Below, piece after piece: positions 1 through 5,461 of a stretch of 5,795 nt of DNA. Below the pieces are notes generated by a model. It was not told where the DNA came from and made no database searches. It saw only the letters and a list, made by a program, of their open reading frames with translations. The stretch comes from Bacteroidota bacterium (GTDB taxonomy: Bacteria; Bacteroidota; Bacteroidia; Chitinophagales; Chitinophagaceae). The translations under genes and the position numbers were made by a program. The stretch is taken from contig JAEWJV010000305.1 in the NCBI GenBank assembly GCA_023386395.1, forward strand, positions 1 to 5,795, read 5' to 3'. Each line of letters starts with the position of its first letter. Position 1 is the first letter of the stretch.

Positions 1-1015
1 GTTCATATCTAATTATTGTTTTTACTGTTTTCGTTTTGTCATCCTCTTCTGTGACCTCTTCATAAGTCAATGTTTCAAACAGCAATGCTATCACCATTGC
101 CGTTGGGTTAGCTTTTAAAGCATTCAAAATCGTATCATTTAAATGTTCATCACTGAATGAATATCCAGACATGATTAATACAGCTGAATTTTGACGCAAA
201 AATTTATTTAGACGGTCAATCAATGCTAAATATGGCATTTTCCTGCTCTGATCATATTTCAAATGTGATGGATGTATAATGTAAGAATCGCATTCATTTA
301 AATAGGTCGACCTATAAACTTCATTGTTTTTCTTAAGATACCAATTAATTGAACCATGAATTTTCCAAAGCCTTGTCCAATGTTTGGGTATTAAATTATC
401 TTCAATTGCCCTTAAATCAAAAAAAGGTTTTTTCGCACCAACAAATCCATCAAAGTATGGAATGCTTAAACTTTCAAAAGCTTCTTCTACTAATAAATCA
501 TAATTGATTGTAAAAATTTCAATTGGTGAATCTCTCTCAATGTTATTAATCCATTTTGCAAGTCTATGGTAAGGAGTTTTATTATCGGGAAGATCAACTT
601 TTAATTTACTAGCTATCTTCTGGCATAAAACAGTTTCTAAATCTGATAAATTGGCTTCCGAAAATCCTCTTACTTCATTTGCACCTTTTGAAATTTGCTT
701 CATTCCTCTAACGAAACTTAAAATATCTTCAATGTTGGGACTATTATTGTCAGCCTTTTTTAACTCTTCAAGTAATAACTCAAAAATTTCGGAGATGCTT
801 TTTTCTTTTCCTTCTTTTAAACCTGTTTCTTTTAATAACTCGTCAGCAACATATTTAGTTAATCCAGCAATATCAGGAATTAAAGGCCATTGCCCAACAG
901 GCATTTTTATTGATAAGGGACACCCTGCTCCAATAAAAAATCCAACGGGCTTTTTATCTTGCGATAATGTTTGTCTTAAATATTTTGATTGTCTAATCGG
1001 ATCGTGAAAGCTCAT
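1..1015 (-). CDS. SIR2-family NADase-like defence protein, 3' end outside window
   Basis: A frame of 338 codons starts at ATG 1015 and runs leftward off the window without a stop. Visible SIR2 signatures are a nucleotide-binding FFIGAGCPLS (residues 26-35), IFTINYDLL (167-175, with the conserved Asn 171), WKIHGSINW (217-225, with the catalytic-type His 220) and GYSFSDEHLND (284-294). SIR2 folds bind NAD+; in prokaryotic immunity stand-alone or HerA-linked SIR2 proteins cleave NAD+ to abort infection. The IPDIAGLT segment near residue 46, the YFDGFVGAKKPFFD block (187-200) and the HPSHLKYDQSR block (248-258) are, from memory, like the SIR2 subunits encoded beside HerA/DUF87 ATPases, so an ATPase gene may lie just beyond the left edge. 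It is not a deacetylase-type sirtuin, because the Cys4 zinc site is absent. The start sits directly after an in-frame leader ORF. Family assignment is strong; the HerA link is inference. Confidence 0.88.
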   Translation of the reverse strand, partial: MSFHDPIRQSKYLRQTLSQDKKPVGFFIGAGCPLSIKMPVGQWPLIPDIAGLTKYVADELLKETGLKEGKEKSISEIFELLLEELKKADNNSPNIEDILSFVRGMKQISKGANEVRGFSEANLSDLETVLCQKIASKLKVDLPDNKTPYHRLAKWINNIERDSPIEIFTINYDLLVEEAFESLSIPYFDGFVGAKKPFFDLRAIEDNLIPKHWTRLWKIHGSINWYLKKNNEVYRSTYLNECDSYIIHPSHLKYDQSRKMPYLALIDRLNKFLRQNSAVLIMSGYSFSDEHLNDTILNALKANPTAMVIALLFETLTYEEVTEEDDKTKTVKTIIRYE

Positions 1016-1033
1016 TTACAAGTAATTTTTTGA

Positions 1034-1075
1034 TTAGTAAATTACACTCAGTTCAGCATATTGAATTTTTTTCAT
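1034..1075 (-). CDS. 13-residue leader ORF upstream of the SIR2 gene
   Basis: ATG 1075 opens a short frame reading MKKIQYAELSVIY and stops at TAA 1034-1036. It is preceded by AAGGAG five bases upstream, the only good Shine-Dalgarno match I found in this window. The frame is the same as that of the SIR2 gene, separated from ATG 1015 by two in-frame stops. It may be a translated leader that sets SIR2 expression by re-initiation or read-through. Alternatively it is the surviving start of an older gene, or the true N-terminus of a SIR2 frame broken by stops. No homology is claimed. The SIR2 ATG itself has no such ribosome site, which makes coupling from this ORF attractive. Confidence 0.4.
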   Translation of the reverse strand: MKKIQYAELSVIY

Positions 1076-1147
1076 TTGATCTCCTTTATTTAATAGGTAT
1101 ATGCAAGCAATACATGCTATAATTCCGCATGGACGTTGAATATGCTG
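1054..1147. repeat. Imperfect inverted repeat flanking the leader ribosome site
   Basis: CAGCATATTGAA at 1054-1065 is complementary at 11 of 12 bases to TTGAATATGCTG at 1136-1147. The roughly 70-base spacer contains the Shine-Dalgarno and ATG of the leader ORF. It could form a long-range stem in the transcript or be a divided operator; chance is also possible in AT-rich DNA. Confidence 0.3.
1081..1086 (-). promoter_or_regulatory. Strong Shine-Dalgarno site for the leader ORF
   Basis: On the minus strand the sequence reads AAAGGAGATCAAATG. The AAGGAG core is five bases from ATG 1075. Other genes here have A-rich leaders without such a core, so this site points to translation beginning at 1075 rather than at the SIR2 ATG. 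Confidence 0.5.
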
Positions 1148-1169
1148 CCTGATGTTCGACCATTCATTA

Positions 1170-1183
1170 GCTTCAGGTGAAGC
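1170..1183. repeat. Short palindrome GCTTCA-GG-TGAAGC
   Basis: Six-base perfect arms lie around a two-base centre in otherwise gene-free DNA, about 100 bases upstream of the SIR2 leader. It could be a dimeric regulator site. No flanking promoter boxes could be recognised with confidence, so this stays a weak call. Confidence 0.25.
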
Positions 1184-1268
1184 GAAAGTTCATAGCTGAT
1201 GTGCTTGTACATTGCCTTTATGCTAAAAATGTAACATACATCAAACTCATTCATAGTAAAAGTTATTT

Positions 1269-1469
1269 CTAATTATCATTGGTAATTTCCGACATCTCAT
1301 CTTCCACCAAAGCCTGTTCAACCAAATAAGCAGGCAGCTCACGGGTTGGTTTATTATGTTTTAGCGCAACCTTCATGTTGCTCGCCTGTGCTATTACGCT
1401 GCCTTTGCCGGTATTCAGTTTCTTTTGTGCATCATTAAATTGTGGTCTTTGCTCATTTAGCGCTGCTTC
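1269..1469 (-). pseudogene. RmuC-like C-terminal tail, gene remnant
   Basis: Sixty-six codons lie between an in-frame stop and TAG 1269-1271, with no usable start. The text is protein-like: FNDAQKKLNTGKGSVIAQAS, then a KHNKPTRELPAYLVEQA block and an acidic tail. The pattern of an Ala-rich helix, L-x-TGKGS/N-x-I-x-Q, a KPTRELP segment and a closing acidic stretch matches, as I recall the family, the end of Bacteroidota RmuC proteins (DNA recombination proteins that limit inversions). RmuC is normally over 400 residues, so at most the last sixth survives. The preceding 150 bases on the same strand contain coding-like pieces in other frames (for example MEVKAALQEEALVL from 1560) but nothing I can join securely. 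Coding direction is fairly clear; the family name is tentative. Confidence 0.4.
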
Positions 1470-1756
1470 TTAAAAACTGCAGATCATTCATATAGCCACT
1501 CTTTCACACCATCATGATGAGAACAAGCGCCTCTTCCTGTAGCGCTGCTTTTACTTCCATCCCAACATGTGGCCCCAACACGCAGATATGCATATTGCAA
1601 AAAGATTTATACGAAGGGATGATATTTGATAAGGGGAAAAAAATTTCATTAGGCAGTTAACAAAAACAAGATACTAATTTTTTGAAATATGCACTTGCTT
1701 AATTTCTCTAAGAGCAAGCGTGCAATTAGTCTATTGTGTGATGTTATTACTATCAA
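1470..1756. other. Decayed, gene-free stretch
   Basis: No intact gene is seen on either strand. Broken minus-strand coding-like segments occupy about 1480-1620. The rest is AT-rich and holds only the inverted repeat at 1691-1723. This looks like an erosion zone between the RmuC-like tail and the small protein gene. Confidence 0.4.
1691..1723 (-). terminator. Possible stem-loop downstream of the small protein gene
   Basis: GCACTTGCTT at 1691-1700 pairs with AGCAAGCGTGC at 1713-1723, with a two-base bulge. The structure lies about 34 bases past the stop of the 48-residue ORF on the minus strand. The tract that follows in the minus transcript is only partly U-rich, so it may be a weak terminator or an mRNA-end hairpin. 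Confidence 0.25.
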
Positions 1757-1903
1757 TCAGTTTTGGTCCCCTTTTTTATGCTTGTGAGGTTTTAAGTCAG
1801 GATGCTTCGGTTTTGTTTCCGGTGTTACCCGTCTTCTTTTATCAGAAGTTCCATCATCTTTTTTAGGTTTTGGACCTGGCTTAATCGCTTTTACAGTGTT
1901 CAT
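1757..1903 (-). CDS. Small Lys/Pro-rich basic protein, 48 residues
   Basis: ATG 1903 to TGA 1757-1759 encodes a highly basic, disordered-looking protein: it opens MNTVKAIKPGPKPKKDDG, continues with a SDKRRRV patch and ends HPDLKPHKHKKGDQN. There are no hydrophobic core segments, signal peptide or cysteines. It begins 26 bases after the stop of the upstream minus-strand gene, so the two are probably co-transcribed, and its leader ACAAAAACT is A-rich as usual for Bacteroidota. Short Lys/Pro proteins of this style are common hypothetical genes in this phylum. A nucleic-acid-binding role is a guess from charge alone. The sustained, coherent composition supports it being real, but it could be fortuitous. 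Confidence 0.5.
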   Translation of the reverse strand: MNTVKAIKPGPKPKKDDGTSDKRRRVTPETKPKHPDLKPHKHKKGDQN

Positions 1904-1929
1904 AGTTTTTGTTTATGTTTATATTATTA

Positions 1930-2529
1930 TTATAATAATTTTTTTATCTCTTCTAACGTTGCGATTAACAGTGGTGATACTTCGCCACTTTCTATTTGAG
2001 AAAAGTTTACTTCAATATTATTAAATACATCAACGGCAATGCAGTACTTCGGATTAAGCGTATAATTATTTGCATAATGCGCTTTTAAATAATGAAATAA
2101 AATATCAGCGAACATTCCTAATTCATCCTGCTTAAAACCACCGAATTTAGCAATAAACCAAATAGCTCCAACCTGTTCATTGTCGTTTTTTATAAACTTA
2201 AAAACGTGATTTGGTGTCGCTTGAACTTTAAGTCCTTTAATTGTGAGAATCGAATCAAGTTTGTGTTTTCTAATAAATTCAATTTTTCCTGAACGCCGAC
2301 ATTTGTTCAAATCAAAGTCTTCGTAATTATATAAAACATCAATATTCCTTTTATACATTGTTTTTGTTCCCTTGTATTCTGTATTGCCATATTTATCCTC
2401 AAGTTCAATTCTTTTGGCAATTATAGATTCTATGTCATTTGCTTTATAACTATTGCTTATAGCACTTAGGCAACTTCTCCAATAGTCTCCCCCACCATCT
2501 GTTTCAGGCTTCAATTTGTCTCGTTCCAA
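1930..2529 (-). CDS. Conserved-looking protein of unknown function, start uncertain
   Basis: A TTG-initiated reading gives 199 residues ending GEVSPLLIATLEEIKKLL. I do not recognise a named family. The C-terminal half (about 93-172) has alternating strands and helices: ILTIKGLKVQATPNHVF, EQVGAIWFIAKFGG, a long helix LGMFADILFHYLKAH and KYCIAVDVFN. This order resembles small PD-(D/E)XK-like proteins of accessory regions, with D167 and the helix acids as candidate residues; that is inference. The N-terminus is rich in Lys/Glu and holds DGGGDYWRSCLSAISNSYKA (11-30). The frame stays open upstream to TAA 2587-2589, adding IVEFRGKSNRSKKTFALA, which reads as genuine protein. The TTG is therefore probably not the ancestral start; see the A-tract frameshift at 2583-2588. 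Confidence 0.7.
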   Translation of the reverse strand: MERDKLKPETDGGGDYWRSCLSAISNSYKANDIESIIAKRIELEDKYGNTEYKGTKTMYKRNIDVLYNYEDFDLNKCRRSGKIEFIRKHKLDSILTIKGLKVQATPNHVFKFIKNDNEQVGAIWFIAKFGGFKQDELGMFADILFHYLKAHYANNYTLNPKYCIAVDVFNNIEVNFSQIESGEVSPLLIATLEEIKKLL

Positions 2530-2582
2530 AGCAAGTGCGAAAGTCTTTTTGCTCCTATTTGATTTGCCTCTGAACTCAACAA

Positions 2583-2588
2583 TTTTTT
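2583..2588 (-). other. A6 tract with apparent one-base frameshift at the gene's 5' end
   Basis: ATG 2606 opens MQALSIKK and then hits six A residues (minus strand). In that frame it continues as KLLSSEANQIGAKRL and stops at about 2514. Adding one A would join MQALSIKK directly to IVEFRGKSNRSKKTF and the long open frame, giving a protein of about 226 residues with a proper ATG. The pattern fits a homopolymer deletion, phase variation, or a sequencing error. No canonical minus-one slippery heptamer in the ATG frame is present. Confidence 0.45.
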
Positions 2589-2691
2589 AATAGATAGTGC
2601 TTGCATTTCATCAATGTTATTAGAACGTCACTAATCGGTGGACTGTGTTAATAAAATTATAGTCAACAAAATATCAACATAAAAATTTCTG

Positions 2692-2715
2692 TTTTTTACG
2701 GAAAACCGTAAAAAA
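2692..2715. promoter_or_regulatory. Perfect 10-base-arm palindrome, likely operator
   Basis: Arms TTTTTTACGG (2692-2701) and CCGTAAAAAA (2706-2715) surround AAAA. On both strands the T run precedes the stem and the A run follows it, the reverse of an intrinsic terminator, so a protein-binding site is more likely. It lies between the divergent minus-strand gene and the plus-strand remnant leading to the TIR gene, a sensible place for a shared operator. Confidence 0.4.
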
Positions 2716-2956
2716 ATAATTGCTGAAGAAAGAAAATTTGTAGAAGATGTAAGAAACAAGCTTTACCGAATGATTAGATGATCTGTTGATAGACAGCGGC
2801 TTTACGTTGGTTTATTGAATTCTTAAAAAGAAATATTATTCGGCAAGTTATATTGGTAATGGCTGGTATAAACATTCGGGATATACAATAGAATTTCTAG
2901 AATTTACACATTGGTATTCGTATATTAATAGCGAATTACTTTCATCTAACAATTAA
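2716..2956 (+). pseudogene. Broken gene immediately upstream of the TIR gene
   Basis: Three consecutive coding-like pieces lie on the plus strand: IIAEERKFVEDVRNKLYRM (2716-2772), then in another frame LDDLLIDSGFTLVY (2774-2815) ended by TGA 2816-2818, then in the same frame KYYSASYIGNGWYKHSGY and EFLEFTHWYSYINSELLSSNN to TAA 2954-2956. Joined, they give a plausible C-terminal half of about 78 residues, rich in aromatic residues late on. One frameshift near 2773 and one nonsense codon separate them, and no start is visible. I recognise no family. The remnant ends 11 bases before the TIR ATG, the spacing of an operon partner, so a former upstream gene may once have been co-expressed with it. 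Sequencing error could explain the two lesions but not the missing start. Confidence 0.5.
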
Positions 2957-2967
2957 AAAGACAAGAT

Positions 2968-3690
2968 ATGGCAAGATGTACAGCACCAAGAAATGGCCAT
3001 CGGACAGCAAGCGGACGAGCGGCATGCCCGGCATGCGGTGGTGACTATAGTGGTTACCGACGCTATAGCAACTATGATTACAACTCATATGAGTCCCGAT
3101 CAAATTACTCACCCGGAAGTGGCGGTGGAGGTAGAAGTAGCGGTGGCAGAAATGTAAAACCACGTTGGTCACCTGCAGGCTCCTCAGTCCTTTATACGCC
3201 GGCTGAGGTACATGCACTCACACCAATCCGTCAGACATTTGAGAGCCGAGTGGCTGTGCCCGATCTTAGAGATATATTTCTCTGCCACGCTTGGGACGAC
3301 CGCCAAGGTTCGGCTAAGGAACTGTACAATTTACTTATATCGAAAGGTATCTCCGTATGGTTTAGCGAAAAGGATGTTAGTCTGGGAGAACCGTTGATGA
3401 GAGCTATCGACAAAGGCTTAGCTAACTCACGAATTGGGCTTGTACTCGTTACCCCCGCATTTCTTCTCCGTCTACCAAAAGAAGGCATTGCTGACAAAGA
3501 ACTATCTGCGTTACTTCATCGTAATCAACTTGTTCCTATTGTGCATAATACGACGTATGAGGCTCTGCGTGAAGTTAGCCCTCTTCTTGGTTCACGAAGC
3601 GGCTTGGATACCGCAGAAGAAACAATGTCAGACATAGCGGACAAACTTGCTGAATTAGTCTACGTTGATTCAAACTGTGAACATCCATAA
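2968..3690 (+). CDS. TIR-domain protein with Cys/His N-terminus and low-complexity linker
   Basis: The protein has 240 residues. The TIR domain spans about 101-232. Strand A is DIFLCHAWDD (102-111), followed by helix A with AKELYNLLISKG, the BB-loop region VWFSEKDVSLGEPL (130-143), IDKGLANSRIGLVLVTPAFL (147-166) and DKELSALL (176-183). Glu 178 sits where the catalytic Glu of NAD+-cleaving TIRs such as SARM1 is found; helix E is LDTAEETMSDIADKLAELV. Residues 1-25 carry Cys4, His11, Cys20 and Cys23, with a CPAC knuckle suggesting a small zinc site. Residues 26-62 are a Tyr/Ser/Asn then Gly-rich flexible linker. The DNA is clearly more GC-rich than its neighbours and uses different codons, suggesting transfer. 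No signal peptide or membrane segment is present, so it is cytoplasmic. ATG 2968 is chosen because the Cys/His motif starts right there; the leader AAAAAGACAAG is A-rich. Confidence 0.9.
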   Translation: MARCTAPRNGHRTASGRAACPACGGDYSGYRRYSNYDYNSYESRSNYSPGSGGGGRSSGGRNVKPRWSPAGSSVLYTPAEVHALTPIRQTFESRVAVPDLRDIFLCHAWDDRQGSAKELYNLLISKGISVWFSEKDVSLGEPLMRAIDKGLANSRIGLVLVTPAFLLRLPKEGIADKELSALLHRNQLVPIVHNTTYEALREVSPLLGSRSGLDTAEETMSDIADKLAELVYVDSNCEHP

Positions 3691-3794
3691 ATGTTTAAGC
3701 TGCGTTTGCAGAGTATTGCATTGGCAATATCGCCTGTATTTGATGATACCCTAACTTGATTCTGATTGCTTTAAATAATTAATAAAACTTATCG

Positions 3795-4508
3795 ATGTTA
3801 TTTGCCATATTGAATGGTGAACGTGTTGAAGCCAAGCCTAAAACAAAAGCGATATGCCAATTATGTGGGCAACTGGTATTGTCAAAATGCGGTGAGGTTA
3901 ACATTTGGCACTGGGCACATCAGAAAAACGAAAGCTGCGACAATTGGTTCGAACACGAAACCGAATGGCATAAAAACTGGAAGCTTATTTTTGGAAAAGA
4001 CAATTGCGAAAAACCAATCTGCAAAGATAATAGCAAACACATTGCTGATATTTATACAAAAGAAGAAGTTGTTATTGAGCTTCAAAATTCTTCTATCGAA
4101 AAAGCTGTAATTCGTAAACGGGAAGACTTTTATGGAGAAAAAATGATTTGGGTAATTAATGGTAAACATTTCAAAGAAAATTTTTTGATCACAAGATTTC
4201 TAATATTGGAAGACATGGAATATTATCATCGTCACAATCCATTGTCGAAATATTATGGTAAAAACAACGACAGTTGGAAATTTGAATTTGATTTCTCATG
4301 GAGTTGGTGCAGGAAAACATGGCGTGACGTTCAGCGGCATGTTTTTATTGACTTTGGCGATGAAAACCTATATTGGATAAAAGAAGGGATGGGAATGGCC
4401 CGCGGAAAATGTATGGAGGTATCTAAGGCTAAGTTTGTTCAAAAGTATGGAGGAGATTTAGCACTCTTGCAAACCATCATCGATAATCCAGGTGAGCGAA
4501 CTTTGTGA
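3795..4508 (+). CDS. CoiA-like competence/nuclease family protein
   Basis: The protein has 237 residues. The N-terminal module has Cys21-x2-Cys24 and HWAH (His39, His42), the zinc-binding-like pattern of CoiA-type proteins, preceded by LNGERVEA. The core is a nuclease-like segment: ETEWHKNWKLIF (55-66), KHIADIYTKEEVVIELQNSSI (81-101) with Asp85, Glu95 and Gln97 in a D-x(n)-E-x-Q arrangement typical of PD-(D/E)XK folds, then REDFYGEKMIWVING. CoiA (PF06054) aids recombination of incoming DNA in naturally competent Firmicutes. Relatives in other phyla are stand-alone, poorly studied and often in accessory regions. At 237 residues it is shorter than streptococcal CoiA (about 320). The last 80 residues, with an aromatic KFEFDFSWSWCRKTW block, are not assigned. 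It lies 104 bases after the TIR gene on the same strand and could share its transcript or have its own weak promoter around 3716-3742. Confidence 0.82.
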   Translation: MLFAILNGERVEAKPKTKAICQLCGQLVLSKCGEVNIWHWAHQKNESCDNWFEHETEWHKNWKLIFGKDNCEKPICKDNSKHIADIYTKEEVVIELQNSSIEKAVIRKREDFYGEKMIWVINGKHFKENFLITRFLILEDMEYYHRHNPLSKYYGKNNDSWKFEFDFSWSWCRKTWRDVQRHVFIDFGDENLYWIKEGMGMARGKCMEVSKAKFVQKYGGDLALLQTIIDNPGERTL

Positions 4509-4572
4509 CTGTTGGTCTTATAACTTCTTTATTGATGTTACTATAATTATATTTTTACTCACTTCATCAGTG

Positions 4573-4576
4573 ATTA
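4573..4576. repeat. Probable IS target-site duplication, left copy
   Basis: ATTA abuts the left tip. The right tip at 5792 is followed by ATT at 5793-5795 and then the window ends, so three of four bases of the second copy are seen. Confidence 0.6.
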
Positions 4577-4611
4577 TGTAAGCTCCCCGATTTTTCGCTA
4601 CAGTTAAAAGT
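4577..4611 (+). repeat. IS terminal inverted repeat, transposase-distal end
   Basis: It reads TGTAAGCTCCCC from the tip inward, then TCGCT and TTAAAAGT in the same order as the opposite end. A variable A/T block and a one-base length difference separate the matching segments. Confidence 0.82.
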
Positions 4612-4624
4612 ATAATTTTCAATT

Positions 4625-5461
4625 TTAGTTTTTTGATTTTTCAAAAGGAATTTGGATTTTAATGTATTCAGCCGGAGGAACATAACCCAGCGATGCATGT
4701 GGCCTTGAGCAGTTGTAATCCAATCGCCATTGCTCTGCTTTATCCCTTACTTCATTTAACGATGTGAACACATAAGCGTTCAGCAATTCTCTTCTGATGT
4801 TGCCGTTGCAACGTTCTACATATCCATTCTGCATGGGTTTTCCCGGTTGTATAAACATTAGTGTAATCTTGTGTTCTCTGCACCATACATCAAGACTGGA
4901 TGAGATAAATTCAGGACCATTATCAACCCGTATCATTTGTGGTAACCCCCTGAACTCTTTTAAATATTCAAGACATCGTATTAACCGTGTTGTTGGCAGT
5001 GAAGTATCTGTTTCTATATGCAATACTTCTCTATTATAATCATCTACAATATTCAATAACCTGAATTTCCTTCCATCCCATAAAGTATCATTCATAAAAT
5101 CAATGCTCCATACTTCATTGATGTTTTGTGGTTGAAACAAAGATTGTTTTATCCTTGCCGGTAATCTTTTCCTGCACCTGCGGCGGATGTTTAATTTCAG
5201 TTTAATGTATACTCTGTAAACGCGTTTATGATTCCATCTAAATCCTTTTCTTCTGATGCGATAAAAGCTTTGCCAAAAGCCAATGTTTGGATGCTTATCA
5301 ATCAACAACTGAAGTTCACTGATCAATGCATCATCTTCCTTTGGTTTACGTGTATAACGACTGCTGCTTTGTGGTAGGCTTACTGCTTTACATGCCTGTC
5401 GCTGGCTGATCTTATGTGTTGTAACCATATACTCAACCAGGCTACTTTTTTCGGCAGGCAT
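4625..5461 (-). CDS. IS3-family transposase OrfB (DDE integrase domain)
   Basis: The protein has 278 residues. An N-terminal HTH_21-type region (about 45-100, with IDKHPNIGFWQSFYRIRR) precedes the rve integrase core. The catalytic triad is visible: Asp121 in VWSIDFMND, Asp180 in IRVDNGPEF and Glu216 in NGYVERCNG, giving the D(35)E spacing of IS3, with a basic Arg223 seven residues after the Glu. SLPTTRLIRCLEYL, PGKPMQNGYVE and DYNCSRPHASLG are typical of the IS407 group. It acts on the ends of the element to make circular intermediates and insert them. ATG 5461 overlaps the OrfA stop by one base (TAATG), and a slippery A7 run just upstream allows an OrfAB fusion. Length and motifs are complete, so function is likely. 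Confidence 0.95.
   Translation of the reverse strand: MPAEKSSLVEYMVTTHKISQRQACKAVSLPQSSSRYTRKPKEDDALISELQLLIDKHPNIGFWQSFYRIRRKGFRWNHKRVYRVYIKLKLNIRRRCRKRLPARIKQSLFQPQNINEVWSIDFMNDTLWDGRKFRLLNIVDDYNREVLHIETDTSLPTTRLIRCLEYLKEFRGLPQMIRVDNGPEFISSSLDVWCREHKITLMFIQPGKPMQNGYVERCNGNIRRELLNAYVFTSLNEVRDKAEQWRLDYNCSRPHASLGYVPPAEYIKIQIPFEKSKN

Noticed and set aside
651..1007. Plus-strand open frame of about 118 codons
   Set aside because: It is the antisense shadow of the SIR2 gene, with no domain signal and low-complexity Ser/Phe/Asn composition.
1920..1940. AT-only palindrome-like run
   Set aside because: ATT/AAT repeats pair with themselves trivially; there is no GC stem and part of it is coding.
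1802..1999. Plus-strand frame of 65 codons
   Set aside because: It lies opposite the small basic protein and the end of the unknown gene; its Phe/Ser/Tyr-rich text looks like antisense of Lys-rich coding DNA.
2692..2715. Palindrome considered as a bidirectional terminator
   Set aside because: T tracts precede and A tracts follow the stem on both strands, the opposite of the required order.
2942..3217. Minus-strand open frame opposite the TIR N-terminus
   Set aside because: It is antisense to the TIR gene; its His/Tyr-rich text arises from the reverse of the linker codons.
3231..3637. Other open frames inside the TIR gene on both strands
   Set aside because: They overlap a clear TIR domain and carry no recognisable motif.
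3814..4169. Overlapping frames within the CoiA-like gene
   Set aside because: The CoiA-like frame has zinc and nuclease motifs; the overlapping frames are low-complexity shadows.
4559..4573. TCACT-TCATC-AGTGA hairpin beside the IS end
   Set aside because: Five-base arms without a T tract; too short to support a terminator or attachment site.
4797..5039. Plus-strand frame opposite OrfB
   Set aside because: Antisense shadow of the transposase integrase core.
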